Shown in pieces: positions 52,218 through 62,331 of a DNA stretch of 64,000 nucleotides. A model generated the notes under the pieces. That model was not told where the DNA came from. It searched no databases and worked only from the letters and a program-made list of their open reading frames with translations. The translations under genes and the position numbers were made by a program. Where the stretch lies: the NCBI GenBank assembly GCA_963733945.1, contig CAVTFD010000040.1, positions 62,001 to 126,000 of the forward strand, read 5' to 3'. Position 1 is the first letter of the stretch. Every line of letters begins with the position of its first letter. Source of the stretch: AP-15 sp963733945. Its GTDB lineage: Bacteria > Pseudomonadota > Alphaproteobacteria > ATCC43930 > CGMCC-115725.

Positions 52218-53063
52218 TCAGCAATCAAGTCGGGCGGGGTGCGTTTTGGCGAGCCGGTCAAACGCAATCAGGGTCTCGAGCAAAGCTGGCAGCGACCGGA
52301 GGGGCAACATTGTCTGGCCCTCGCAGGGCGCTCGGTCGGGATCCTGATGGGTCTCGATGAACATCGCGGCGACACCAATTGCAGCCGCGGCACGGGCGAG
52401 GACAGGCGCGAATTCGCGCTCTCCTCCGGAACGGTCGCCAAGGCCGCCGGGTTGCGCCACCGAATGGGTGGCATCGAACACGACCGGGTAGCCGGTCTGC
52501 GCCATGATCGGCAGCGCCCGCATATCGACAACCAGCGTGTTGTAGCCAAAACTTACGCCGCGCTCGCACAGCAGGATTTGCTCGTTGCCGGTTGAAGCCA
52601 CCTTGCCTGCGGCGTTCTTCATGTCATGAGGAGTGATGAACTGGCCCTTCTTGATATTGACCGGCTTTCCGGTCGCACCGGCAGCAAGCAACAGATCGGT
52701 TTGGCGGCAGAGAAACGCCGGGGTCTGCAAGATGTCGACAACCTCCGCAACCGGCGCGCACTGCTCTGGTGCATGAATGTCGGTCAGCACCGGCAGGCCC
52801 GTCGTCTCGCGGACCTCGGCGAGGATCGGAAGTCCAGCCGTCAGCCCGATGCCCCGAGCACCCGAAATCGATGAGCGGTTCGCCTTGTCGAACGAGGTTT
52901 TGTAGATCAGGGCGATCTTCAGCTTGCCCGCGATTTCGGCCAGCGCTGCACTCATCTCCAACGCATGCGCCCGTGATTCGAGCGTGTTAGGCCCTACGAT
53001 GAAGACCAGTGGCAGATCGTTGCCAAGGGTGATGTCGCCGATGGTGACGTGGCGCGGTGTCAT
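52218..53063 (-). CDS. kdsA: 3-deoxy-D-manno-octulosonate 8-phosphate synthase
   Basis: 281 residues from ATG 53063. FIVGPNTLESRAHALEMSAA, IYKTSFDKANRSSISGARGI, VLTDIHAPEQCAPVAEVVDI and FDATHSVAQPGGLGDRSGGE are KDO8P-synthase blocks. It condenses PEP with arabinose 5-phosphate for the lipid A-linked core, showing an LPS-bearing envelope. The gene lies 46 bases upstream of eno on the same strand. Confidence 0.95.
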   Translation of the reverse strand: MTPRHVTIGDITLGNDLPLVFIVGPNTLESRAHALEMSAALAEIAGKLKIALIYKTSFDKANRSSISGARGIGLTAGLPILAEVRETTGLPVLTDIHAPEQCAPVAEVVDILQTPAFLCRQTDLLLAAGATGKPVNIKKGQFITPHDMKNAAGKVASTGNEQILLCERGVSFGYNTLVVDMRALPIMAQTGYPVVFDATHSVAQPGGLGDRSGGEREFAPVLARAAAAIGVAAMFIETHQDPDRAPCEGQTMLPLRSLPALLETLIAFDRLAKTHPARLDC

Positions 53064-53080
53064 TGCGCGATACCACAAAT

Positions 53081-53168
53081 GTCATTGCGAGGAACAGAGC
53101 GACGAAGCAATCCGGACCAAGGGAGGCGATGCCGCAACGAGATTGCTTCGCTGCGCTCGCAATCACTT
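53081..53168. repeat. REP-like palindrome between pyrG and kdsA
   Basis: GTCATTGCGAGGAACAGAGC followed by GACGAAGCAATC at the left pairs with GATTGCTTCGCTGCGCTCGC followed by AATCAC at the right, separated by about 30 bases. This cattgcgagg..cgaagcaatc type of dispersed palindrome occurs between genes in many bacteria. It can form one long hairpin and may protect or end transcripts. Confidence 0.75.
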
Positions 53169-53187
53169 GCGCCTTTCGACGTCAATC

Positions 53188-54816
53188 TCACACCAAGCGT
53201 GACTGGTCGCGCGCGGCACGGATGAACGAGCTGAATAGCGGGTGCGGTGTAAAGGGGGTCGATTTGAGTTCGGGATGAAACTGCACGCCGATGAACCACG
53301 GGTGATCGGGCAACTCGACGATCTCCGGCAGGACCCCGTCGGGCGACATTCCCGAAAAGCGCAGCCCGGCAACTTCTAGCCGGTCCTTGTAGCCGATATT
53401 GATCTCATAGCGGTGGCGATGTCGCTCGCTGATATGCTCGGCGCCATAGATTTCGGCGACCCGGCTGCCAGCCGCCAGCACCGCCTCATAGGCGCCCAGT
53501 CGCATCGTCCCGCCGAGATCTTCGTTCGAATTACGCCGTTCTATCGTATTGCCGTGCATCCATTCGGTCATCAGCCCGACCACCGGATGCAGACACGGCC
53601 CGAATTCGGTCGAGCCCGCGCCGGGAAGATCGGCGAGATCGCGCGCCGCCTCGATCACCGCCATATGCATGCCAAAGCAGATGCCGAAATACGGCACCCG
53701 GCGCTCGCGGGCAAAGCGGGCGGCTTCGATCATGCCTTCGGTGCCGCGCTCGCCAAACCCGCCGGGGACCAGGATGCCGTGAACCCCTTCGAGCTGATGG
53801 ACCGCCTTGGTCTCGGCCTCGAACACCTCGGAATCGATCCAGTCGAGGTCGATCCCGACATTGTTGGCGAGCCCGCCATGGGTCATCGCCTCCGCCAGTG
53901 ACTTATAGCTGTCGGGAAGGTGGGTGTACTTACCGACAATCGCGATTGTCACTCGCCCTTCCGGTCGGTGGATCAGATTGACGATGTCATTCCAACGGTC
54001 GAGATCCGGAGCGGGCGCATCGAGTCCGAAATGCCGGCAGACTTCATCGTCGAAGCCCTCAGCGTGGTAGGCGCCGGGCACCGCATAGATCGTGTCGATG
54101 TCGAGAGCCGGGATGACCCGGCTTTCGCGCAAATTGCAGAACAGCGCGATCTTTTTGCGCGCGCCGGGCGGGATCGGCCGGTCGCAGCGGCACAACAGGA
54201 TGTCGGGCTGGATGCCGAGGCCGAGCAGTTCCTTGGTCGAGTGCTGGGTAGGCTTGGTCTTTAGCTCGCCGGCCGAGGAGATATAGGGCACCAGGGTCAG
54301 GTGTACGAACAGCACCCGCTCGCGGCCGAGCTCATTGCCAAGCTGGCGAATCGCTTCGAGGAACGGCAGGCTTTCGATGTCGCCGACAGTGCCGCCGATC
54401 TCGCACAACACGAAATCCTCGCCGTCGAGATCGGCCTGGATGAACTCCTTGATAGCGTCGGTGACGTGGGGGATGACCTGGACCGTGGCGCCGAGATACT
54501 CGCCACGCCGCTCGCGGCCGATCACGGTCGAATAGATCCGGCCGGTGGTAACCGAATCGCTGCGCCGCGCGGCAACGCCGACATACCGCTCGTAATGGCC
54601 GAGATCGAGGTCGGTCTCGGCGCCGTCATCGGTGACGTAGACCTCGCCGTGCTGATATGGGCTCATCGTCCCGGGATCGACGTTCAGGTACGGGTCGAGC
54701 TTGCGCAACCGCACCTTGAAGCCACGCGCCTGCAGCAACGCGCCGAGTGCTGCAGCCGACAAGCCCTTGCCGAGGGAGGAGACCACGCCGCCGGTAATGA
54801 AGATGAACCGCGTCAT
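53188..54816 (-). CDS. pyrG: CTP synthase
   Basis: 542 residues. FIFITGGVVSSLGKGLSAAA is the synthetase P-loop, KLDPYLNVDPGTMSPYQHGE and DLDLGHYERY the substrate and metal region, and VQVIPHVTDAIKEFI follows. The glutaminase domain has GGFGERG, FGICFGMHMAVIEAAR (nucleophilic Cys) and FHPELKSTPF (His/Glu). It makes CTP from UTP. It lies 106 bases after secG on the same strand. Confidence 0.97.
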   Translation of the reverse strand: MTRFIFITGGVVSSLGKGLSAAALGALLQARGFKVRLRKLDPYLNVDPGTMSPYQHGEVYVTDDGAETDLDLGHYERYVGVAARRSDSVTTGRIYSTVIGRERRGEYLGATVQVIPHVTDAIKEFIQADLDGEDFVLCEIGGTVGDIESLPFLEAIRQLGNELGRERVLFVHLTLVPYISSAGELKTKPTQHSTKELLGLGIQPDILLCRCDRPIPPGARKKIALFCNLRESRVIPALDIDTIYAVPGAYHAEGFDDEVCRHFGLDAPAPDLDRWNDIVNLIHRPEGRVTIAIVGKYTHLPDSYKSLAEAMTHGGLANNVGIDLDWIDSEVFEAETKAVHQLEGVHGILVPGGFGERGTEGMIEAARFARERRVPYFGICFGMHMAVIEAARDLADLPGAGSTEFGPCLHPVVGLMTEWMHGNTIERRNSNEDLGGTMRLGAYEAVLAAGSRVAEIYGAEHISERHRHRYEINIGYKDRLEVAGLRFSGMSPDGVLPEIVELPDHPWFIGVQFHPELKSTPFTPHPLFSSFIRAARDQSRLV

Positions 54817-54922
54817 GGAATCTTACCCTACAGCAAGATGCGCCTCAGTCCCATTAATAATGAAAACGGCGAGGCCTCCTCCCCTCCCCCGGCCCGCTTG
54901 CGAAGGGTTGGGCGAGGGCCCA

Positions 54923-55273
54923 TTAGTGCGCGAGCGGCGCGCTCGGGGTCGGCGCTTGCGGCTTGGCCGGAGCCACCGGAGCGGTTGGCGCCAGCGGCAC
55001 GGCCGGGACCGCCGGCCCGGGCCGGTCGATGATCGACACCGGCGCAGTCTGACGATTGTGCATGACCACCAACAGCGCGCTGGTTGTCATGAAGGCGGCG
55101 GCGAGGATAGCGGTCGCGCGGGTGAGCAAATTCGCGGTCGACCGGCCGGTCATAAAGCCGGACATGCCGCCGCCACCCATGCCGAGCGCCCCGCCCTCGC
55201 TCTTCTGCAGCAGGATGACCGCGACCAGCGCGATCGCGACCATGATGTGAATGACCAGCAGGAGAACGATCAT
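54923..55273 (-). CDS. secG: Preprotein translocase subunit SecG
   Basis: 116 residues: first membrane segment IVLLLVIHIMVAIALVAVIL, then LQKSEGGALGMGGGGMSGFM with the conserved Gly-rich cytoplasmic loop, LTRATAILAAAFMTTSALLV as second segment, and an Ala/Pro-rich tail typical of alphaproteobacterial SecG. It sits between tpiA and pyrG, the usual order. Confidence 0.93.
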   Translation of the reverse strand: MIVLLLVIHIMVAIALVAVILLQKSEGGALGMGGGGMSGFMTGRSTANLLTRATAILAAAFMTTSALLVVMHNRQTAPVSIIDRPGPAVPAVPLAPTAPVAPAKPQAPTPSAPLAH

Positions 55274-55325
55274 CGGGGGGTTTTAGTCGCTTCTCCGCCT
55301 CCTGGCCAGCCCGCCCCGAATCGCT

Positions 55326-56072
55326 TCATCCACAGCAGCGGGCGATCGCCCAAAACGAATCGGCGTCGAGGCTGGCGCCGCCGACCAGCGCGCCGTCGAC
55401 GTCGCTCAGAGCGAGGATCCCAGCCGCGTTCGTCGGGTTGACCGAACCGCCATAGAGGATGCGCGTGGCCGGCGCCATACGGGCGCGAATCGCCGCGTGA
55501 ATCTGGGCGATGTCGTCGAGGGCGCAACTGAGGCCGGTTCCTATCGCCCATACCGGCTCATAGGCGATGACCAACCCATCAGCGGCGACGCCATCGGGGA
55601 TCGAACCCACCAGCTGCGCCGAGACGACCGCAATCGCCTGGCCAGCTTGGCGCTGCTGCTGCGTCTCACCGACGCAAAGGATCGGTTTCAGTCCGGCGCG
55701 CCCGGCCGCGGCCAGCTTGGCGCGGATGTCGACGTCGGTCTCGCCGTGCCCGTGACGGCGCTCGGAATGCCCGAGGATGACATAAGCGCAGCCGGAATCG
55801 GCCAACATCTCGGCGCTGACGTCGCCGGTGAAGGCGCCTTTGGGCGCGGCGTGGCAATCCTGGCCGCCCAGCGCAATGTCGCTGCCGGCGATGGTTTCGT
55901 GCACCGGCGAGAGCAGGGTCGCGGGCGGACATATCAGCAGCTCGCAGTGGAGCGCTTCGGCGCCCTTCGCCGCTCTCGCCCGCTGCGCCAGCTCGCCCGC
56001 CAGCGCCACGCCGTCGGCGCGCAAGCCGTTCATCTTCCAATTGCCGGCGATGAGCTTTGTCCGTTCCGCCAT
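55326..56072 (-). CDS. tpiA: Triose-phosphate isomerase
   Basis: 248 residues, TIM barrel. IAGNWKMNGLRADG carries the catalytic Lys, CAYVILGHSERRHGHGETD the His, VIAYEPVWAIGTGLS the Glu, and RILYGGSVNPTNAAGIL with GALVGGASL the phosphate site. It is first gene of the tpiA-secG-pyrG-kdsA-eno series and divergent from the ppiD-like gene across about 140 bases. Confidence 0.96.
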   Translation of the reverse strand: MAERTKLIAGNWKMNGLRADGVALAGELAQRARAAKGAEALHCELLICPPATLLSPVHETIAGSDIALGGQDCHAAPKGAFTGDVSAEMLADSGCAYVILGHSERRHGHGETDVDIRAKLAAAGRAGLKPILCVGETQQQRQAGQAIAVVSAQLVGSIPDGVAADGLVIAYEPVWAIGTGLSCALDDIAQIHAAIRARMAPATRILYGGSVNPTNAAGILALSDVDGALVGGASLDADSFWAIARCCG

Positions 56073-56214
56073 CCACCCCTCCCTGTCTCGGCGGCAAACC
56101 GGCGGGGGTGTTGCGGCCCCGCCAGCGCGTGCCTATCATCCAGCGGTCTACGATCACACCGGCATTCGGGCGGGTCAACCTGTCCGGGGCCATAGCGATA
56201 GGCCAGCCGCCTCC

Positions 56215-58092
56215 ATGCTCCAAGCGATCCGCTCAAAGGCGGGATCCATCGTCGTCAAAGGCCTATTTGCCCTCCTGATCGTGACCTTCGGGATCTGGGG
56301 GATCGGCGACATCTTCCGCAATCGTCCGACCGATACGACGGTGGCCACGGTCGGCGCCCAAAGCATCGACGCCGGTGCCCTGCAAACGGCAGTGCAACCG
56401 GCGCTCGAGCGCCTGAGCAGCCAGCTCGGCAGCGCCGTCGATATTCGGCAGGCAAAACAGATGGGGGTCATCGACGACGAGCTCGGTCAGCTGATCGATC
56501 AGAGCCTGATCGATCAGGAGGCGGCGCGGCTGCAGCTCGATGTTTCGGACGACGTGATCCGCGACGGGATCATAACCGACCCGATGTTCAAGGGTTCCAA
56601 CGGGGCTTTCAACCACGGCGCGTTTGATGCGCTGCTCGCGGCGAACCACATGACCGAAGGCCAGTATGTCGAGCGGATGAAGCGCGATATCCCGCGCAGC
56701 GATCTGATGCGCGCGGTGACCGCGGGGGTCAAGCCGCCGCAAACGATGATCGACCGCCTATATCGATACCGTAACGAAAAGCGGATCGCCGACGTCGTGG
56801 CGCTGCCCGATGCCGTTGCAGGCGATGTCGGCCAGCCGACTGACGCAGAGCTGACCAAGTTCTACGACGCCCATCAGGATCTGTTCCGTGCGCCCGAGTA
56901 TCGCGGATTCATGATGGCGAGCCTGACCCCATCCGATCTCGCCCGAAAGATCGAGATTCCCGAGGACAGGCTCAAAAAGGAATACGACCAACGCCAGGAC
57001 GAGTTCGTGCTGCCCGAGCGCCGCGACGTGCAACAGATCCTGGCGCCGTCGGAGGACAAGGCTAAGGCGGCCGAAGCAGCGCTCGCGGCCGGCAAGGACT
57101 GGAAGGAAGTCGCAACCACGATCGCTGGGCAGGATCCCGCGACGATCGACCTCGGGCTGACGAGCCGGGCCGAACTGCCAAAAGCGTTGGCGGAGGTTGC
57201 ATTCTCATTGCCGCTCGACAAGCCGAGCCCGCCGGTCAAATCGCCGCTCGGCTGGCACATTTTGCGGATCGTCAAGATCGAGCCGCCGAAGACGCAGACC
57301 TTCGGCGAAGCAAAGGAGAAACTGCAGGCCGCCGTCGCTCACGACGAAGCAGTCGATCATCTCTACACAATCGCCAATAATGTTGATGATGCGCTGGCGG
57401 GCGGCGCCGACATCGATGCGGCTGCCGCCAAATTTCGACTGAAAAAGAACGTCGTCGCCGCGGTCGACGAGCATGGTCGTGATCGCGGCGGCAAGCCCGT
57501 GGAGCTGCCGGTTGCTCCGTCCGAAGTGCTGAAGCTCGCCTTTGCGACCGAGCAAGACCGCGTCAGCCGGGTCACCCAAACCTCCGACGGGGCGATTTTC
57601 GTGTTGCATGTGAGCAAGATCGTCCCGCCTGCGGTCCGGCCTCTCGCCGAAGTGAGGGATAAGGCGATCGCAGCCTGGCAAGCGGAAAAGCGGCGCGATA
57701 TGGTCGCCAAAGAGGCCGAGGCGCTGGCCGCTGCGGCCAAGTCTGGCGAGCAGCTCTCGGCCCTTGCCGCCGCCAAGGGCCTCAAGCTGACGACCACACC
57801 GCCGCTGCTGCGGCAATCGCAGGGCGCCGACGGGGTTCCCGCTGCGCTGGTCGCCAAGCTGTTTACGGTCAAGCCCGGCGCCGTCGTCACCGCCGCCGAT
57901 GGGACCGGGTCCTACGTCGCCCGATTGAGCGCGATACAGGAGCCGCCGACCACCGCGAAGGCCGCGACCGCGGAGCTGTCACGCGAAATCGGCGCCGGTC
58001 TACAGGCTGATATCGGCGAGGAGTTCACTCGGGCGTTGCGCGCCCATTTCCCGGTCGCGATCCGATCCGAGACGCTCGACCGTCTGTTCTGA
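56215..58092 (+). CDS. ppiD: PpiD/SurA-type periplasmic peptidyl-prolyl isomerase
   Basis: 625 residues from ATG 56215. SIVVKGLFALLIVTFGIWGI (about 12-31) is an N-terminal membrane anchor, followed by a SurA-N-like chaperone domain (LIDQSLIDQEAARLQLDVSD), a parvulin domain (about 265-370: RRDVQQILAPSEDKAKAAEA, DLGLTSRAELPKALAEVAFS, SPPVKSPLGWHILRIVKIEP) and a second helical part. Organisation and length match PpiD, which folds outer-membrane and secreted proteins at the Sec exit. It is placed directly upstream of the trp region, as in other alphaproteobacteria. Confidence 0.9.
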   Translation: MLQAIRSKAGSIVVKGLFALLIVTFGIWGIGDIFRNRPTDTTVATVGAQSIDAGALQTAVQPALERLSSQLGSAVDIRQAKQMGVIDDELGQLIDQSLIDQEAARLQLDVSDDVIRDGIITDPMFKGSNGAFNHGAFDALLAANHMTEGQYVERMKRDIPRSDLMRAVTAGVKPPQTMIDRLYRYRNEKRIADVVALPDAVAGDVGQPTDAELTKFYDAHQDLFRAPEYRGFMMASLTPSDLARKIEIPEDRLKKEYDQRQDEFVLPERRDVQQILAPSEDKAKAAEAALAAGKDWKEVATTIAGQDPATIDLGLTSRAELPKALAEVAFSLPLDKPSPPVKSPLGWHILRIVKIEPPKTQTFGEAKEKLQAAVAHDEAVDHLYTIANNVDDALAGGADIDAAAAKFRLKKNVVAAVDEHGRDRGGKPVELPVAPSEVLKLAFATEQDRVSRVTQTSDGAIFVLHVSKIVPPAVRPLAEVRDKAIAAWQAEKRRDMVAKEAEALAAAAKSGEQLSALAAAKGLKLTTTPPLLRQSQGADGVPAALVAKLFTVKPGAVVTAADGTGSYVARLSAIQEPPTTAKAATAELSREIGAGLQADIGEEFTRALRAHFPVAIRSETLDRLF

Positions 58093-58140
58093 CCGGTCGC
58101 GGCTCGATCGTGCGAGCCCGGCGACAAATGGCCTGAGCCG

Positions 58141-59962
58141 ATGTTCGGCAAAGCGAACAGTCCGGTTCAGCCGACTAAAGCGACGAACGCGAGCGCGCCC
58201 GCCGAACCGTACTTGCGGCCGGCGGGACTGGTTTACGCCGTCGACGAAACCCCGCCGCCGCTGCGGCTGGTGCTGATTGGTCTGCAATACGCGATCATGA
58301 CGGCGATTTACCTGATCATCGTCGCGATCATTCTGCGCCACGCCAAGCCACCCACGGGCGACAGTGTTGGCATGATGGGCATCGCGTGCATCGCGCTGGC
58401 CGTCGGGACTGCCTTGCAAGCGTTGCCGCGCGGACCGGTCGGATCAGGGTTCCTGGCGCCGCCGGTGTTTTCCGCGACTTATCTCGGCCCCTCGATAATT
58501 GCTGCGGAAAGCGGCGGGATGCGGCTCGTCCTCGGAATGACCCTGTTCGCCGGTATCGTTGAAGTGCTGGTCGGTCTCTCGCTCAATCGCCTCCGCCTGG
58601 TCGTCACGCCGATCCTCAGCGGGCTGACCGTATTTGTCGTCGGCCTGCAGCTCGGCGTCGTCGGGATCGGCGAGTTCCTCGACGTGCGGCATGAAGCGCT
58701 GCCGGCGTTCCCGCTGCACTTCATTGTCACCGTGCTGACCCTGTCATCGTGCATCGCGCTGAGCATCTGGGGCCGTGGCGCACTAAAGCTGCTGTGCTCG
58801 CTGATCGGCCTGATCACTGGGATGAGCGCCGGCTGGCTGGTCGGGCTCGTCACGCCGGCACAACTCGCGGCGGCAGGCGACATGGCCTGGATCGCAATTC
58901 CGCACCTGACCTTGCCGGACTATCGATTCGACCCCGGCCTGTTGCCGGCGTTTTTCGCCGCAGGGGTGGCTGCCGCATTGCGTGCCGTCGGCGTGGTCAC
59001 GACCTGCCAGCGCATCAACAACGCCGCCTGGCGTCGGCCGGACATGGTCAATATCCGCAAGGGTGTTTCTGGCGGACGGGTTCGGCACCATCGCCAGCGC
59101 GGCCCTCGGCGCGCCGGGTTTGAACATCGCGCCGAGCCTCGTCGGCATCTCCAGCGCGACCGGAGCGACGAGCCGGGCAATCGCTTTTGCTTCGTCGGCG
59201 ATTCTGCTGCTGTGCGGCTTGTCGCCCAAGCTCTCGGGATTGTTTCTACTGGTGCCACAGGAAGTGGCCGGGTCGCTGCTGGTGTTTACCGCCTCGTTTA
59301 TGATTACCGGCGGGATGCAGATCATGCTGTCGCGACCGACCGGCACGCGCGGCGTCTATGTGATCGGGGTCTCCACCTTGCTCGCGCTGAGCGAAAATGT
59401 CTTTCCCGACTATTTCCGCCACCTGTCGCCCGTGGCGCACAGCCTCGCCAGCAGCCCACTCGCCCTCGGGCTGACCGCCGCGATCGTGCTGACCCTGGCG
59501 TTCAGGTTCGGCGCCCGCCAGCGGGTCGAGGCGAAATGGAGCGAGGCCGACGGATCGATCGTCGCGGCGATCGCCTTGCTACGCAACAAGGCGCAGGAAT
59601 GGAAAGTTGCGCACGAGGTTGCCGAGACCGCCGCCGTCCAGGCACAGTCGGTCCTGACTTACATCCTGGGAGAGTATGCGCACCGCCCGGCCGGGGTCTT
59701 ACGAGTTAGCTATAACGGGATCGAGCTGCGCATCGATATTGCCTATCAGGGAATCCACTCACCGCCGCTTCCAGAGAGCGATGCGCTGCCGCAGGCGAGA
59801 AAGGAGCTCGACGACGAAGAAGCCGCGGCTTTTGCCGGGCTGCGCGACTTCCTGCACAGTTTGGCCGCCGACCGCAAACTGGCGAGGGAGCACAAGGCCG
59901 GATCACGGTGCGACTATCCTATGCCGTGTGAGCGCCGAGACCCGACAGCACCGCGCCGATGA
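58141..59962 (+). pseudogene. NCS2 uracil/xanthine permease with C-terminal cytoplasmic domain, frameshifted
   Basis: The first frame encodes about 310 residues of an NCS2 transporter (LVLIGLQYAIMTAIYLIIVA, GPVGSGFLAPPVFSATYLGP, VVTPILSGLTVFVVGLQLGV). After NIRKG one extra T in the run at 59066-59068 shifts the frame; the second frame continues as VLADGFGTIASAALGAPGLN, GLSPKLSGLFLLVPQEVAGS and on to 59962. Joined, it would be about 606 residues with some 14 membrane segments. The last 130 residues (VLRVSYNGIELRIDIAYQGI, LRDFLHSLAADRK) look like a soluble HATPase-like domain, uncommon in this family. Mutation or sequencing error cannot be told apart here. Confidence 0.75.
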
Positions 59963-62085
59963 TCGGCATCCCAATTTCGTCCCGCAGGGTCATCACCGAT
60001 TCGGGATGGAATTGCACCGCGGCGATCGGCAGATCGGCGTGCTCGATCGCCATGATCACCCCATCCGCAGTTTCCGCGGTGACCGACAGTGCCTCCGGCA
60101 AGGTGCCGCGGCGAGCATGCAGCGAATGATAACGACCGACGGTGAACTCGCGGGGCAGACCGCGCAGCAGCCTGCCGCCGAGCACCCGGACGAGCGATGC
60201 CTTGCCGTGATACGGCACCGCGAGCACATCGAGTAGCCCACCAAAATACTCGACGATTCCCTGAAGCCCAAGACAAACGCCAAAGACCGGGAGACGGCTC
60301 CGGACCAGGAGGTCGAGCGTCTCGGCCATCGAAAAGTCCGGCCGGGCGCCCCGGCCCCGGCGACAGCACGACCAGATCGGGTTTGGCGCCCTGACGCAAT
60401 TCGGCGCGCGCCATGTCGGGGCGCATCGTTACGACCTCGGCGCCGGTCGTGCGGATGTAATTCGCCAGTGTGTGGACGAATGAATCCTCATGGTCGACCA
60501 ACAGCACCTGCGCGTCTCGGCCAACTTGTGCCTCCACCGCGGCACGAGCAACCGGCGCGGCAGCCGCCTTGCCGCGGATCGCGGTGAACATCGCCGAGGC
60601 CTTGAGCCGGGTCTCGGCTTCCTCGGCTTGCGGGTCGCTGTCGTAGAGCAAGGTGGCACCGGCGCGAACCTCGGCCACGCCATCCTGCATCCGGATCGTG
60701 CGCAAGGTGAGCCCCGTATTCATGTTGCCGTCAAAGGTGACGCGCCCGATCGCGCCGCCATACCACCGGCGTGCCGATCGTTCGTTATCCTCGATAAAGC
60801 GGATCGCCCAGAGTTTTGGCGCGCCGGTCACGGTGACCGCCCAGGCGTGGCTGAGAAACCCATCGAGGGCGTCGAATTCGGGGCGCAATTCGCCCTCGAC
60901 GTGGTCGACCGTGTGGATCAGCCGTGAATAAAGCTCGATCTGGCGGCGCCCGATCACCCGCACGCTTCCAGGGGTCGAAACCCGCGATTTGTCATTGCGG
61001 TCGACATCGGTGCACATCGTCAACTCGCTCTCGTCCTTCGCCGAGTTGAGCAATTCGCGAATGCGCTCGGCATCCTCGACCGGGTCGCGGCCGCGGGCGA
61101 TCGTGCCGCTGATCGGACAGGTCTCGATTCGCCGGCCTTCGACGCGGACATACATCTCGGGCGAAGCGGAGACCAAAAACTCGCCCTCGCCCAGGTTGAT
61201 CAGCGCGCCGTAGGGCGCCGGGTTCGCCTGACGCAACCGCCGAAAGACGATGCTCGGCATGTCGGGACAGTGATCGGCAAACAACTGGCCGGGGACCACC
61301 TCGAACAGGTCGCCGCGAACAAACAACTCCTTGGCGCGCTCGACCAGAGCGGCGTATTCGCCCGTACCGTGATCGCTCTCGCTCGGGCGTCCGGCTGGGG
61401 CATGCTCGAGGCGATACGTCGACGCAGGGGTTGCTCGCGGCAGCCCCAATGTCAACACGCCGGCCACCTCGAACTCGTAACGATGCGTCGCCGCGATCTG
61501 GCGCATGTGGTCGACGACGACGATCTCGTCGGGCAGATAGAGCACCAGGTCGCGCTGATCGTCTGGCCGCGGCAGTTTTAGCCGCATCGGTTCAAACTGA
61601 AACACCAGGTCGTAACCAAATGCGCCGTAAAGCCCGAGATGCTGATCCTCCGCGCTGCCGAACAGGTCGATCAGCGCGCGCAGGACCGAAAAGACCGAGG
61701 GCTGCCGGCTGCGCATCTCCTCCGGAAAGCGCTGCGCGGGCTCTGCCACTTCACCGCGAAGACTTTCCTCGTCGACTTGGCCGAGACCAATCGCCGGCAG
61801 GGCGGAAACCGCCTGGGCAATCGCCGGGAGCAACACCCGGCCGCGGGGGTTCAACGCATCGATCGAAAAGCTCCGCCCGCGCGCGGTAAGGGCCACCGGC
61901 GGATCGACAAACCCCATATCCCAGCGGGTATAGCGGCCAGGAAACTCGAAGCTCGACGAAAACAAAACGCCGCGGCGATGGTCGAGCGCTTCAGCCAGCG
62001 CGTTGTCGGCAGGCTGATAAAGACTTTCGCGGATCTCTCGGGATATGCCGATGCCGCCTTTGGTGGTGTAACTCGTGCGCTTCAT
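59919..62085 (-). pseudogene. trpE(G): Anthranilate synthase fusion TrpE(G), frameshifted in the G domain
   Basis: About 720 residues as a fusion of synthase and glutaminase, as in rhizobia. TrpE part: FGYDLVFQFEPMRL, VVPGQLFADHCPD, CPISGTIARGRDPVEDAERI, CTDVDRNDKSRV, AVTVTGAPKLWAIRFIEDNE and RRWYGGAIGRV. TrpG part: VLLVDHEDSFVHTLANYIRT and LSPGPGRPA. One extra base at about 60338-60341 then shifts the frame. The other frame goes on with MAETLDLL, FGVCLGLQGIVEYFGG (nucleophilic Cys), YHSLHA and VQFHPESVMT. Deleting one base restores the whole enzyme. It makes anthranilate from chorismate. The start ATG 62085 follows AGGAG. Confidence 0.88.
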
Positions 62086-62140
62086 GCAGATCTCCTGTGC
62101 GCTGGGGTCGCCTCGGGAGATCCGGGTAGGTTTGCCTCAA

Positions 62141-62217
62141 ACTACAAAGGCCGCCCGGAACTCCGAAGCGGCCTCTATCGGAAATGTCAAACGACGGCCG
62201 CCCGTGTCAGACGGGCC
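62141..62217 (-). promoter_or_regulatory. Tryptophan attenuator before trpE(G)
   Basis: After the leader peptide the transcript can fold in two ways. Pause stem: GCCCGT against ACGGGC (around 62200-62216). Terminator: AGGCCGC (62174-62168) against GCGGCCT (62154-62148), followed by TTTGTAGTTT. The middle segment GGGCGGCC (about 62196-62203) can instead pair with the GGCCGC of the terminator arm, giving an antiterminator. This is the classic layout for attenuation by ribosome stalling at Trp codons. Confidence 0.8.
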
Positions 62218-62251
62218 ACCACCAAATCAGTGACTGAGCGAGCGAAATCAT
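62207..62251 (-). CDS. trpL: trp operon leader peptide
   Basis: A 14-residue open frame, MISLAQSLIWWWPV, with three consecutive Trp codons just before the attenuator stems and 120 bases upstream of trpE(G). Its stop lies between the two arms of the pause hairpin. Leader peptides with a WWW run are known before fused trpE(G) genes in rhizobia. A ribosome stalled at the Trp codons would cover segment 1 and allow the antiterminator to form. Confidence 0.85.
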   Translation of the reverse strand: MISLAQSLIWWWPV

Positions 62252-62331
62252 CGAAACTATCCTTAGCAGACTGATGTCCCCGCCGCAATCGCCGTCTAAC
62301 ATGTGAACCGTCATAAAATCGCCAATCCGAG

